Shown here in pieces: positions 28,314 to 37,377 of a stretch of DNA of 64,000 nucleotides. The stretch is taken from positions 558,001 through 622,000 of the forward strand of contig NZ_JACJPL010000027.1 of NCBI RefSeq assembly GCF_014696065.1. Reading direction: 5' to 3'. Numbering within the stretch: the stretch's first letter is position 1; the number at the start of each line of letters is the position of its first letter. The notes below the pieces were generated by a model. That model ran no database searches, had not been told where the DNA came from, and was given only the letters and a program-made list of their open reading frames with translations. The position numbers and the translations under genes are program-made. Source of the DNA: Leptolyngbya sp. FACHB-261 (lineage in GTDB: Bacteria; Cyanobacteriota; Cyanobacteriia; FACHB-261).

Positions 28314-28919
28314 GGGGAAATGTAAAAGTTAAGAACAAAATGTCTTGAAATGTCTTGAAATGCCTAGGCTCAAGCCCGCCCCAAGAAATTACCAGTGAGC
28401 AAATGGCTAAGGCCAAATAATCCAGAAGCAAGTAGCCCAAAGCAAATAACCAAGTAGTAAGCCAGTTAAGACGAACAGCAAATAATCGGGTGACGGCGGG
28501 CAAGAACAACCTAGCTACTTGAGGCTAGCAATCTCAGGCTAGCAACCTTAGGACAGGGCCCGACTACACACCCCCATATCCCGATCTTAGGAAGCCCATC
28601 CTAAAAAAGGGCCGACTTCAAAGAAATTACAGAATTGCAAGCAGAAGTGAGCCAGTTTTCGAATTGGCTTTTGTGCACCCCCAAAGGGATGAGTTGATGG
28701 GTAAGGTTCGCTACCTATTTAGATAGATGCCGGATTCTTCGTCAGAACCCTGAAAGTATCGATAGTTCTAGCACCCAGCCTCTGGCAACAGTTAGGTAGG
28801 CACCGACAGCTGTAACGCGTGGCAGAGTCCTGCCACAAAAGTGACACAGGTGTGGCACTGCGATCCGGTTGAATTGCCTAAGGTGCGAGTGTGGGTCACT
28901 CACCCAGGGAGCTATCACC
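28314..28919. other. Divergent promoter region fbp / TPR gene
   Basis: About 600 bases between divergent genes. It holds short direct duplications (TGTCTTGAAA twice near 28340, GGCTAGCAA twice near 28525) and one consensus NtcA site at 28701-28714. A hydrophobic reading frame just upstream of fbp (28303-28509, minus) has no supporting feature and is not called. Confidence 0.5.
28701..28714. promoter_or_regulatory. Candidate NtcA binding site
   Basis: GTA-AGGTTCGC-TAC matches the consensus GTA-N8-TAC of NtcA, the cyanobacterial nitrogen regulator. It lies 388 bases upstream of fbp and 206 upstream of the TPR gene. No good -10 box is found about 22 bases away on either strand, so it could be chance. 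Confidence 0.35.
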
Positions 28920-29519
28920 ATGAAGGTTAGTCTTACTTCTACCCAATTTGGTTTGTCCCGGCCAGTCCAGCTACGGACAGGTCTGCGCATCCGTCGTCGT
29001 CCCCATGCACGGGTTTCATCCCTACACCAGCGTTCACTGTCTCGCCTGACGCAAATTCGCTTGCGTCGCTCGATTACCGCTCTCACCGAGCAAATCCAAA
29101 CCTGCCCCAGTGTCAGCCTCTACAACCAACGAGGCAATCTCTACGCCATTCTCGGCCAGTATAGTGATGCACTTACTGACTACGACGAAGCCCTCTGCCT
29201 AAACCCCGAGGACATCAGCACCTACATCAACCAGGGCATGATTTTCCGCCTTCTAGGCGAGTTTGAACTGGCAATCACCAGCTTTGACTACGCGCTCATG
29301 CTCTCGGAGCAGCGCAAGCTCAAGCCTGCACTGCTCAAGGCTCATGCCTACGCTGAGTCTGGCCTAGCTCGGCATCAGATGGGGGACTGGAACTTGGCTG
29401 CCGGTCACTACCGTCGAGCATTGGATTTGATTGAGGCCGATCAATCAGCTGAGGCCGAAGCGGTACGCCGTCGCGTTTATGCTCGTCTGGCCAGTATGGG
29501 CATTTTTCCAGATGCCTAA
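28920..29519 (+). CDS. TPR-repeat protein
   Basis: A 199-residue protein with a basic N-terminal tail (Arg-rich, about 20-50) and three tetratricopeptide repeats: SLYNQRGNLYAILGQYSDAL, STYINQGMIFRLLGEFELAI and a third with AYAESGLARHQMGDWNLAAG. TPR domains hold protein partners. ATG 28920 has GGGAG 9-13 bases upstream. It is a stand-alone gene; a partner cannot be deduced. Confidence 0.85.
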   Translation: MKVSLTSTQFGLSRPVQLRTGLRIRRRPHARVSSLHQRSLSRLTQIRLRRSITALTEQIQTCPSVSLYNQRGNLYAILGQYSDALTDYDEALCLNPEDISTYINQGMIFRLLGEFELAITSFDYALMLSEQRKLKPALLKAHAYAESGLARHQMGDWNLAAGHYRRALDLIEADQSAEAEAVRRRVYARLASMGIFPDA

Positions 29520-29784
29520 AGCCCAAACGCCTAGAGCCCGAAACACCGAAGGCCAAACTACCTGAAGCTCAAAATGCCTACAGCCCAAGTTCTCTGAAGC
29601 TCAAGGTGTTTGGAGTTCTGGAGGTAGCTATTTAAGATCCCCAAGGGCTTAATTGCCATCGGCTCCTGACAAGATTAGGGGACTTGACAACAGCAACCGT
29701 TGGCAAACATGGAAATAATGGAAGGAGCCTGTTCGAAAACCGGGCCAAAATAGTTACTCAGCCAACTAAATCCTTGAGGGTCCA

Positions 29785-31050
29785 GTGAGTCCAGAAGCCT
29801 TGGTCCAGCCCGTCTCTTTGCAACCAACCGCTCAACACCAAGCCTCTACTGAGGCGGAGCAGTTTGATGCCCATGTGATGACGACCTATGCCCGGTTCCC
29901 TGTGGTGCTGGAGCGTGGTGAAGGCTGCCGAGTTTGGGACACCGAAGGCCGGGAGTATCTAGATTTTGTGGCTGGAATTGCCACCTGTGCGCTGGGTCAT
30001 GCCCATCCGGCTCTGATTGATGCCGTGAGTCAGCAGATGCGCAAGCTGCATCACGTTTCCAATCTCTACTACATTCCCGAGCAGGGGCAACTGGCGCAGT
30101 GGCTGGTCGAACACTCCTGCGCGGACCGAGCCTTCTTCTGTAACTCTGGTGCAGAAGCAAACGAAGCTGCGATCAAGTTGGCCCGCAAGTATGCCCACAT
30201 TCAGCGGGGCATCAGTGAGCCGGTGATTATCACAGCCCTTGCTAGCTTCCACGGACGCACGCTGGCGACGATCACGGCTACAGGCCAGCCCAAATATCAA
30301 AAGAACTTTGACCCCCTGATGCCGGGGTTCCACTACGTCCCCTATAACGACTTGGCAGCTTTAGAGGCAGCAGTTGAAGCGCTAGAGGGCCGTGTCTGCG
30401 CCATTCTGCTTGAAGCTTTGCAGGGTGAGGGCGGTGTCCGTCCTGGCGACCGAGCCTATTTCCAACGCATCCGCGAACTCTGCAACGAGAAAGGGATTCT
30501 GCTCATCCTGGACGAAGTGCAGGTAGGGATGGGCCGTAGTGGCAAGCTCTGGGGCTATGAAAACCTGGGCATTGAGCCAGATATTTTCACTTCTGCCAAG
30601 GCCTTGGGCGGTGGCGTGCCGATTGGGGCCATGCTGTGCAAGGAGTTCTGCAATGTTTTCGGCCCTGGCGACCATGCCAGCACCTTTGGGGGTAATCCTC
30701 TTGCCTGCGCGGCTGGCCTCTGTGTTGCTCAGACGCTGGTCAGTGATGGCTTGATTGAGAATGCCGCAGAGCGAGGTGCTCAATTGCAGGCAGGTTTGAA
30801 TGAGCTGGTATCCCGTTTCCCGAATCTGCTTGATCACGCACGCGGTTGGGGTCTGATCCAGGGATTGGTGCTGAAAGAAGACAATGGCTTGACTGCACCG
30901 GCCTTGGTCAAAACTGCTTTGGAGCAAGGTCTATTGCTGGTGCCCGCAGGCCCCAAGGTAGTGCGCTTTGTGCCGCCGCTGATTGTCACGGCTGAGGAGA
31001 TCGATCGAGCGCTGACAATTGTGGCAGAAGCGCTAACGGCAATCGTGTAA
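29785..31050 (+). CDS. argD: Acetylornithine aminotransferase
   Basis: ArgD makes N-acetylornithine from the semialdehyde in arginine synthesis. The 421-residue PLP enzyme starts at GTG 29785. It has FVAGIATCALGHAHP, FFCNSGAEANEAAIKLARKY, ALLEALQGEGGV-type substrate contacts (ILLEALQGEGGVRPGD), ILDEVQVGMGRSG and the PLP Lys in TSAKALGGGVPIGAM. Length and motifs are complete. A perfect terminator follows the stop. Confidence 0.95.
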   Translation: MSPEALVQPVSLQPTAQHQASTEAEQFDAHVMTTYARFPVVLERGEGCRVWDTEGREYLDFVAGIATCALGHAHPALIDAVSQQMRKLHHVSNLYYIPEQGQLAQWLVEHSCADRAFFCNSGAEANEAAIKLARKYAHIQRGISEPVIITALASFHGRTLATITATGQPKYQKNFDPLMPGFHYVPYNDLAALEAAVEALEGRVCAILLEALQGEGGVRPGDRAYFQRIRELCNEKGILLILDEVQVGMGRSGKLWGYENLGIEPDIFTSAKALGGGVPIGAMLCKEFCNVFGPGDHASTFGGNPLACAAGLCVAQTLVSDGLIENAAERGAQLQAGLNELVSRFPNLLDHARGWGLIQGLVLKEDNGLTAPALVKTALEQGLLLVPAGPKVVRFVPPLIVTAEEIDRALTIVAEALTAIV

Positions 31051-31072
31051 GCGCATTTTTAGATAATGCTTA

Positions 31073-31104
31073 GGTGAGGGGCACACGTTTGTGTGCCCCT
31101 CACC
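31073..31104 (+). terminator. Rho-independent terminator of argD
   Basis: A perfect 14-bp stem (GGTGAGGGGCACAC and its complement) with a GTTT loop, followed by GTTTTAAAG. Confidence 0.9.
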
Positions 31105-31554
31105 GTTTTAAAGACAAAAAAGACAAAGAAATAGTCATCAGGCTCTCAGATTCTTGGAAGGTTTCGAATTGAAAGCAGCAAATTGAAGACAGCGATTGAA
31201 GGCAAGCTATCACTTATTCTGAAAGGCCAGATAAGCTTAAACCCAAGATTAGATCTCAAGCTTAGACCGCAACAGCAAGTCAGATAACAAGAGCTTCTTT
31301 AGACTGGATCCTTCGCTCTGGCCTCAAATAGCAGATCAAGATATTTTTCGACAACCATACTAGTTTTTCATAACAGTCTGAAGATCTAGCTAAAGCCTGT
31401 GGACATCGCAAGTCTTAGGCTAGCTTGGGGCTGCATTTGCCTATTTGTATTCGTTCACCTCTTAAGCGTTAAAGCAGGTGAACTCGCCTTGTATTTAACT
31501 TCACTACAGATCTAGTGACCTGAAATTGCACAAGACTTAGAAGGTCGGCAAGAG
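31105..31554. other. Intergenic region upstream of the dioxygenase-like gene
   Basis: About 450 AT-richer bases with no reading frame or RNA that I can support. It presumably holds the promoter for the gene at 31555. Confidence 0.5.
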
Positions 31555-32469
31555 ATGTCAAGCCTGATTCAGAAATCTCTCAAGCCCATCAGCACCCAAA
31601 ATTATCAAGGTTTGCTGCGACGAGTCCGGCAGAAAGTTTTACAACTCCCTTCAGAGTTTCGCTATCGGACAGAACTACTTAAATATGCCAGTCACCTGCC
31701 CAAGCTATCCGCAAGCGAGCATTCTATTGTTAATACCTTGCGGTCTGAGGGCGCTTACGTAACCTCGCTTGCGGCGTTGTCTCTGCCCTCAACAGCCCAA
31801 CTGTTGCAAGCAGCTTGCGGCTTGTTCCAGGAACTAGAAGCAAACCGAGTCACCAGGCGAGGTAGACATTCGGTTTATGCCACACCCGAACAGATCTCGC
31901 ATTATCCAGAGCTGTTTTTAGCAGGGCTGGATCAACAGCTTCTCAATATCGTTGAAACTTACATCGGCGTCCCTGTGGCCTATTTAGGCGTTTCCTGTCG
32001 CCGAGAAGTGGCGAATGGAAGGGAAGTTGCTACTCGCCTTTGGCATCAGGATCTCGAAGACCGCCGGATGATTAGAATTATTGTCTATTTAAATGAAGTA
32101 GACCAAGAGGGAGGACCCTTTGAATACATCGCCAAGAATTCTATTGCCCCTGTTCAATGGTTAAAGTATCATTCCCATCGCTTGCATAAAGCTTCGGTGG
32201 ATAGGGCAGTTAAGTCTGTAGTTCCCAGACAGGACTGGAAAGCTTGCGTGGGGCCAGCTGGCACAGTAGTTTTTGCGGATACAGGCAGCATCTTTCATCG
32301 AGGTAGATTGCCCGTTGCGTCAGAACGCAAGGCCTTGTTTTTTACCTATACGTCCAGGCAGCCGCTTAACTTAACCTATGCCAAGCAATTGCTCTCTCAA
32401 GAGCAGTTATTAACCCTAACCCAATCTTTAGGCCAACGCCAGCGAGACTGTGTGTTTTGGCAGGGTTAG
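31555..32469 (+). CDS. Phytanoyl-CoA dioxygenase-like Fe(II)/2OG protein
   Basis: A 304-residue protein with the jelly-roll iron site of 2-oxoglutarate oxygenases: H-x-D in RLWHQDLEDRRMIRI, then LNEVDQEGGPFEYI, and the distal His plus Arg in FADTGSIFHRGRLPV. This order is that of the phytanoyl-CoA dioxygenase group. The N-terminal 50 residues are basic and helical. Substrate is unknown. It is monocistronic by context, flanked by repeat-rich gaps. Confidence 0.75.
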   Translation: MSSLIQKSLKPISTQNYQGLLRRVRQKVLQLPSEFRYRTELLKYASHLPKLSASEHSIVNTLRSEGAYVTSLAALSLPSTAQLLQAACGLFQELEANRVTRRGRHSVYATPEQISHYPELFLAGLDQQLLNIVETYIGVPVAYLGVSCRREVANGREVATRLWHQDLEDRRMIRIIVYLNEVDQEGGPFEYIAKNSIAPVQWLKYHSHRLHKASVDRAVKSVVPRQDWKACVGPAGTVVFADTGSIFHRGRLPVASERKALFFTYTSRQPLNLTYAKQLLSQEQLLTLTQSLGQRQRDCVFWQG

Positions 32470-32478
32470 CACTTGAGC

Positions 32479-32524
32479 GACTAACTCCCCAGAAGCTAAC
32501 TCCCCAGAAGCCTGCTCCCCAGAA
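32479..32524. repeat. Tandem repeat, three 15-16 bp units
   Basis: Three near-identical units ending CTCCCCAGAA (32479-32494, 32495-32509, 32510-32524) directly after the dioxygenase-like gene. Confidence 0.85.
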
Positions 32525-32639
32525 GGGACTGGCTCTCTAGAGAGCATCTCGTTGACCTACCATTCTTCCTGCGCAGATTTTTTGAAGCTTCTCTTGGTTT
32601 CTTTAGTACGTGCAAGTCCAACAAGATCAAGTTTCAGCC

Positions 32640-32785
32640 CTGCCAATTTAAAAGCTGCCCTGCCAACATTAAATATTGGCGCGGTCAAACTAAAAGTTAG
32701 CGCGTCAACATCAAATGTTGGCCCGACCGATCTAGCTCCAGCCAGACCAAACCAGAAATTGGTGGGCTTCAACTAAAAGCTGGCT
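32640..32785. repeat. Run of short palindromes in an intergenic gap
   Basis: At least three small palindromes follow one another at about 20-28-bp spacing: one starting GCCAACATT at 32662, CTAAAAGTTAG at 32690, and CAACATCAAATGTTG at about 32706. A weaker related element with CCAGAAATTGG lies near 32752. Reading frames on both strands here are by-products of this repetition. Confidence 0.6.
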
Positions 32786-32959
32786 GGAGGCAAGCAGATT
32801 TCAGACCCATTCCTCCAGCAGTGGTTTGGGAGGCACTGCTTCAGGGGCCGGTTGACTCAATGCTGGTGGGCAAAGAGCTGCCAAAGACTTTGCCAAATCA
32901 AGTCAAATAGCTCCCGGTCAATTTCCTGAGGCGAAGTGAGCTAGAAGGGCCAGCTTGAC

Positions 32960-33610
32960 TCAGGCAGAAAAGGCAATCGGCGGGGAAGCCGGATTAGTAG
33001 GCGGCTGGGTTGGTGCTTTGGTGCTTTGGCGCGAACGGCTCATATGTTGGGCCAACAGCAGTAAACTACGCGCTACCGAGCGGCGCTCCTGCGTATTCAC
33101 GCCAATCACAGGCGGGCAGGTCTGCCGATCAAAACCTAGAGCCAACAGCAGTTCTACCGGTGGCCAAGCATCCGGTGAGTCGAGATGGGTAAGCCCAATG
33201 ACGCAGGGAGACAGGGTGCGCTCACTCATGAAGCGGTGAATGTAGCGGGCCGTCTCAAACTGAGCCGGTCGATGTGCAGCCACCAGCAGCACATAGCCAT
33301 GCGCTCGCTGGATCAACAGGTCCCACATAAAGTCAAAGCGCATTTGCCCCGGTGTGCCATAGAGATGAACCGCCATGCGAGGGTTTAGCGTAATGCGACC
33401 AAAGTCCATGGCCACTGTGGTTTCGGGTTTTAAGCGACGCGTAGCAGGCGTACAAGCTTGGCGCTCGGTGCGCACGACCTCGATCTCACTGGTGGTTTCA
33501 ATGTAGGTCGACTTACCTGCGCCGACTGGACCCGTAATCACCACTCGCAAAATTTGGCTGAGAGCACGAGGCTGAGCAGAACCTGGTTGAGAGAGCGGTA
33601 CAGCCGACAT
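32960..33610 (-). CDS. Small Ras-like GTPase (COG2229/CvnD type)
   Basis: A 216-residue G protein with P-loop GPVGAGKSTYIETTSE (about 27-42). The G3 region is HLYGTPGQMRFDFMW, in which the usual Asp of D-x-x-G is replaced, as in CvnD-type proteins. G4 is GLTHLDSPDAW in place of N-K-x-D. A Ser/Pro-rich tail of about 25 residues follows. It belongs with the Streptomyces conservon GTPases and MglA relatives, switches that work with roadblock-domain partners. Its ATG overlaps the stop of the PATAN gene by one base, so the two are translationally coupled. Confidence 0.85.
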   Translation of the reverse strand: MSAVPLSQPGSAQPRALSQILRVVITGPVGAGKSTYIETTSEIEVVRTERQACTPATRRLKPETTVAMDFGRITLNPRMAVHLYGTPGQMRFDFMWDLLIQRAHGYVLLVAAHRPAQFETARYIHRFMSERTLSPCVIGLTHLDSPDAWPPVELLLALGFDRQTCPPVIGVNTQERRSVARSLLLLAQHMSRSRQSTKAPTQPPTNPASPPIAFSA

Positions 33611-34509
33611 CAGGCAACTCCTTTAAGAAAATCGACAAACGCTCGCAGAATTGGCACTTGCTCACCTTGCTCACTTTGACTGGTACTGCCAGGCTCATTG
33701 CCTGGCACACTAGCTAGCCCCTGGCGGTCTTCTACACAAGGCACAGGCAAGTCAGGTGGCATTCCAGGCAGCACCAAAGGCTTGGGCGAATGAATGGACC
33801 GAGCAAAATCTTCTTGAACCAGATCGAGCACTTGGAGCCGAAAGATCGCCTGTCGAATCTGCTGACCAGAAACTGGCATTCGACGCTCCAGCTCACTAAC
33901 CTGGCAGCAAGGATCTAACTGCTGCAAAACCTGACGCTCTAGAGAGTTGAGCCGCAAGCTGGGATTGGAAGCAGGCTTAAGGCGAACCACCGCCCCCGGC
34001 GCTAACAGCTGATGTTGCAGGGCTTGCCAGTCCTGCAATTGGCGTAGACCTAGAACCAGCGCCTCTCGACCCCGCAGGCTCAACCCTGTCAACTCCGAAC
34101 GAGGGGCAGCTTGCCGCTCCTCAAAACGGAACCACCCGGCTGAAGCCGAGAGCAAGCGATTAAAGCTGTTACGCAATTGCAAACTGAACAGCAATTGCAG
34201 ATGTTCGGGCAGGAGAATGCCCTCGGTCTTAAGGGCCATCCCAAGAGGCACAGAGCTGCGCGCGAGCTGGCGCAGCAAGCCCACCTGGTGTTGATGGATC
34301 AAGCAGCGCTGGGCCATAAGTTTGACCAACGCGGAGGGCTCCCCCTGCACAGTGCTCGCCACGACATGTCCTTCTCGAAACCAAATCAGAAGCGTGGGTT
34401 GAGGAGCCTGAGGCAATTGAACTGCTAGACGGCCTGTTTTTACTCCCCGGTCGAGCAGTTGAACTAGTTGTGTGAACTGATAGTCTTTCAGATCGCCACA
34501 GACAGGCAT
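33610..34509 (-). CDS. DUF4388/PATAN domain protein
   Basis: A 299-residue protein beginning with a PATAN/DUF4388 domain: GDLKDYQFTQLVQLLDRGVK, TGRLAVQLPQ, LLIWFREGHVVAS. PATAN domains occur in cyanobacterial response regulators that control phototaxis and type IV pili. A winged-helix-like region follows (LERQVLQQLDPCCQVSELER, QIRQAIFRLQVLDLVQEDF), and then a disordered Pro/Ser tail. ATG 34509 is chosen because the domain begins at once after it and nothing upstream is conserved-looking. It has no receiver domain and is coupled to the GTPase gene. Confidence 0.8.
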   Translation of the reverse strand: MPVCGDLKDYQFTQLVQLLDRGVKTGRLAVQLPQAPQPTLLIWFREGHVVASTVQGEPSALVKLMAQRCLIHQHQVGLLRQLARSSVPLGMALKTEGILLPEHLQLLFSLQLRNSFNRLLSASAGWFRFEERQAAPRSELTGLSLRGREALVLGLRQLQDWQALQHQLLAPGAVVRLKPASNPSLRLNSLERQVLQQLDPCCQVSELERRMPVSGQQIRQAIFRLQVLDLVQEDFARSIHSPKPLVLPGMPPDLPVPCVEDRQGLASVPGNEPGSTSQSEQGEQVPILRAFVDFLKGVA

Positions 34510-35366
34510 GGCGTACCATCTCAGGGTTTGCAAATGTAACCACGGCACCGAATTGCGCCAAGCAGCCCCAATGAGCCGACCTTGACGCAAATCATTGACG
34601 TAAATCAGGCGCTCAGCCTATCACCATGAGCCAATTGCACCCTTGTAGTCTCTTGTAGGCGCCATCTTGTAGGCACCACTGACCCAGCCACTCATAATCT
34701 TAAAGGTCGGAAAGACTTTAAGCCGGGTAGAGCGGCTTACGAGCAGAAGCACCCTTTACTCTGCATCCTGCTCTTTGCAAAATTGTAAAGCTTGTCACGT
34801 AGCTTAACAGCCAGCAGTAGTGACGGCAAGAGTTAAACACAAAAAGTTGAGGGTTTCATACCCAAGTAACGCTCTTATAGGGAAATATTCCGTCAGAGTG
34901 GAAGTTAAAAAATCAGTTTTGGTGGCTAGGCCCTGATCTCCAGAAATCGACTTCCGGTCAATCTGAAGCAAACCGAAAGATTCCTGCCGCAGTTGCAATT
35001 CTGAACGATTTGCAACAGTATATTGAGCCTGTTTTTCCTGATTGCGAAACCCAAGACTGAACAATAGGGTGAGGCATCCTCAAAGCGAGCCAAAGCGCTG
35101 CAGTTCGCCTCCATAGACGTTTAGAAAACTGCGTTTTGGCTGATTAAGGGCTGACTACTGCATTAGATTGAGTCAGGTCATTTAGGTGTGCATCAACCCG
35201 TGATAGCGAGCACTGAAACGTCTAATAGTTCAAGGCCAAGAAGAGCGCCTTGCGTTACCTCATGGCCCAGAATCTGCAGTTATTGAATTAGACTTTTCTG
35301 CTGCGGCATCAACCGCAACAAATACAGACATAGTCATCTATTCCCTCTCAACTCAGGACCCCCTCA
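34510..35366. other. Intergenic region between PATAN and roadblock genes
   Basis: About 850 bases. A 13-base near-duplication CTTGTAGGCGCCA / CTTGTAGGCACCA lies near 34652-34680. A minus-strand reading frame at 34804-35064 has no protein-like feature and is not called. Promoters for both divergent genes are expected here but not resolved. Confidence 0.45.
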
Positions 35367-35735
35367 ATGATTAATGCAAATGCTCTGTTGACTGTGCTGC
35401 GAAACTTCGTCAGTGGCACCCCAGATGTTCAAGGCGCAGTCTTGGTAACCCCAGACGGCTTGCCTCTGGCCGCTTCACTACCCGGTGGCATGGACGAAGA
35501 GCGCACCTCAGCAATGTCAGCGGCCATGCTCTCCTTGGGAGAGCGGATCGGGGCTGAGTTAGCACGTGGCGTTGTCGAGCGCATCTTTGTGCAAGGCGAA
35601 AAAGGCTACGGCATTCTGGTGGGCTGCGGGAGCGAGGCAGTGCTGCTGGTGCTGGCTGGCTCCTCAGCTAAGCAAGGGCTTCTGTTTTTGGAAATCAAGC
35701 GAGTTGTCACCGAACTAACAGTTCTCATGGGTTGA
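35367..35735 (+). CDS. Roadblock/LC7 domain protein (MglB/CvnB-like)
   Basis: A 122-residue single roadblock domain: an N-terminal helix ALLTVLRNFVSGTPDVQGAV, then LVTPDGLPLAASLPGGMDEE, the long helix TSAMSAAMLSLGERIGAELA and a final strand-helix EAVLLVLAGSSAKQGLLFLE. Bacterial members (MglB, CvnB) act as GTPase-activating or docking partners for Ras-like GTPases. It lies between two such GTPase genes, which supports a shared pathway. Confidence 0.9.
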   Translation: MINANALLTVLRNFVSGTPDVQGAVLVTPDGLPLAASLPGGMDEERTSAMSAAMLSLGERIGAELARGVVERIFVQGEKGYGILVGCGSEAVLLVLAGSSAKQGLLFLEIKRVVTELTVLMG

Positions 35736-36240
35736 GGTCTGAGGGGCTGAGATCTGAGGGGTTAAAGTCTGATGGGTCAAGGCGGCTTCTAAGGCTCCCG
35801 CTCTGGCTAATGGCTCTAAGCAACTTAAACTGGGCAACTTAAGACCTAGCAACTGGGGGAGCACTTTCCCCCGGTGACTAAGCAGGCTCTTGTCCAGCAG
35901 ATTGACCTCCTTCTGCAACCCATGCCCCTCTGCACTGGGTGGACCTTGCACTGAGTGGACCTCCGGCTCTCTCCGGCGGCCTTTGATTTTTTGTTACTTG
36001 AATTCCAACTGGTCAACCAGGGTCATAAGATCAGTCTGCTTATGTTTAAATCTCGGGGCGCACTGAATATAGTGTCGCAAGATATAGCGTCGCAAGCGTC
36101 AACGTAGCACTTCCCCTTTTGCTGGCAGAGGTGGAGCCAGCTATCGGCACAAACACTAAGCTACAGACACTAAGCCATAGACACTAAGCCACCAGCATCT
36201 CTGTTGCAACCTCTCGTCAGTTTTTGAAAGGGAAGGCCGG
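35736..36240. other. Repeat-rich gap between roadblock and second GTPase gene
   Basis: About 500 bases with many short duplications: TCTGAGGGG twice near 35737, GGACCT-containing units near 35940, ATATAG-GTCGCAAG twice near 36068, and a 14-bp triple repeat at 36153. No gene is supported. Confidence 0.6.
36153..36194. repeat. 14-bp tandem repeat, three units
   Basis: Units ACACTAAGCTACAG, ACACTAAGCCATAG and ACACTAAGCCACCA lie head to tail about 50 bases before the second GTPase gene. Confidence 0.9.
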
Positions 36241-36774
36241 ATGACCGTTCTGCGTATCGTCGTGACGGGGACTGTAGGTTCGGGCAAGACAACCTTTATT
36301 CGCTCAATCAGTGAGATTGAGGTCGTTGACACTGACCGCACAGCAACTGACGTAACAGCTCAATTGAAGTCGCAAACTACAGTAGCCCTCGACTTTGGCC
36401 GCATGACCATTCCACCCGGTCTGTCACTCCATCTGTATGGCACACCGGGTCAACCCCGCTTTGATTTCATGTGGGACATTCTGATTCGCAAGGCCCACGC
36501 CTACGTTCTATTAGTAGCAGCCAATCGTCCTGACCACTTTCGGCTCGCTCACCAGATTCTCAGCTTCATGCAGGAACGCTCAAAGCGTCCCATGTTGATT
36601 GGCCTGACCCACACTGACTGTCCTGATTGCTGGACTGAGGAAGACCTGACACTCGCCTTGGGCTACGGCGAACAGTACCCACCCGTCGTGATTGTCAATC
36701 CAACTCAGCCGGAATCAGTCCATGCCATGCTGCTCAAACTCACTGAGTTGACGACCGCTCAACCGTCTGTGTGA
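36241..36774 (+). CDS. Small Ras-like GTPase, second copy
   Basis: A 177-residue paralogue of the GTPase at 32960-33610, without its Ser/Pro tail. P-loop is GTVGSGKTTFIRSISE. G3 is HLYGTPGQPRFDFMWDILI, again lacking the Asp. G4 is GLTHTDCPDCW. The two share most core positions, including SEIEVV and FDFMWD. It lies on the same strand as the roadblock gene, 505 bases downstream. A role in a polarity or motility-type switch is inference from MglA/CvnD relatives. Confidence 0.87.
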   Translation: MTVLRIVVTGTVGSGKTTFIRSISEIEVVDTDRTATDVTAQLKSQTTVALDFGRMTIPPGLSLHLYGTPGQPRFDFMWDILIRKAHAYVLLVAANRPDHFRLAHQILSFMQERSKRPMLIGLTHTDCPDCWTEEDLTLALGYGEQYPPVVIVNPTQPESVHAMLLKLTELTTAQPSV

Positions 36775-36845
36775 TTTGAGATCTGGCCTACACGTGTCCA
36801 GCTCACCGAATGTATGGCTCAGCGATGTATAGCCTACCGAACGAC

Positions 36846-37316
36846 CTAAGGCGATTGGGGTTGCAGCAGCGCCATGATTTTGTCGCGATTCTTCTGAATC
36901 AAGTCCTGCTGCTCTGGCCAAAACAGCTTCGGCATCGTGTCCAGTGGCGCCCAAGCCAGCTTGTAATGGTGCTTGGGGTCGGTCGGAACGCCATCAACTT
37001 GTTCGGTCAAGAATAAGAAGTAATGGGCCGTGATCCAGCGACGCTTGCGATAGTCAAGCCGTTCTCGTACATCGAGCTTGCTAATCAGTTGCAACTCGGT
37101 CAGGCCAGCTTCTTCTTGAATTTCGCGCCAGGCTGCCTGCTCCAGAGTTTCACCCGCTTCTACACCACCCTTCGGTAGAACGTAATGGTAGAGCCCAACC
37201 TCGCGCACCAGAGCGATATAGATTTTTCCACTTTCGATGCGGACGATCACGCCGCCAGAGGTGGTCCGTTCAGCAATGCTAGCGGGGCGTTTGTACCAGC
37301 TTTCATCGATGCGCAT
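36846..37316 (-). CDS. Nudix hydrolase
   Basis: A 156-residue Nudix enzyme with a complete box: YVLPKGGVEAGETLEQ followed by AAWREIQEEAGL. The LPKGG start is like diadenosine polyphosphate or diphosphoinositol phosphate hydrolases rather than ADP-ribose ones. ATG 37316 is preferred, with GGAG about 9 bases upstream; a longer frame to 37421 would overlap the macro-domain gene. It is 61 bases downstream of the macro-domain gene and probably co-transcribed. Confidence 0.88.
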   Translation of the reverse strand: MRIDESWYKRPASIAERTTSGGVIVRIESGKIYIALVREVGLYHYVLPKGGVEAGETLEQAAWREIQEEAGLTELQLISKLDVRERLDYRKRRWITAHYFLFLTEQVDGVPTDPKHHYKLAWAPLDTMPKLFWPEQQDLIQKNRDKIMALLQPQSP

Positions 37317-37377
37317 AGGCTTGAGTCTCCGCACAAATTTGAACCAGCGTTTGAACGACTTTCGAAGCTTCCCTGAA

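Noticed and set aside
28303-28509. Hydrophobic 68-residue frame just upstream of fbp, minus strand
   Set aside because: It overlaps the fbp start, arises from repeated AGCAAATAA-type units, and has no ribosome binding site.
32552-32776. Open frames on both strands in the gap after the dioxygenase-like gene
   Set aside because: Both are produced by the palindrome series; residues are repetitive (TLNIG, TSNVG) and no start signal is seen.
34804-35064. 86-residue minus-strand frame upstream of the roadblock gene
   Set aside because: No domain, no ribosome binding site, and composition like non-coding sequence.
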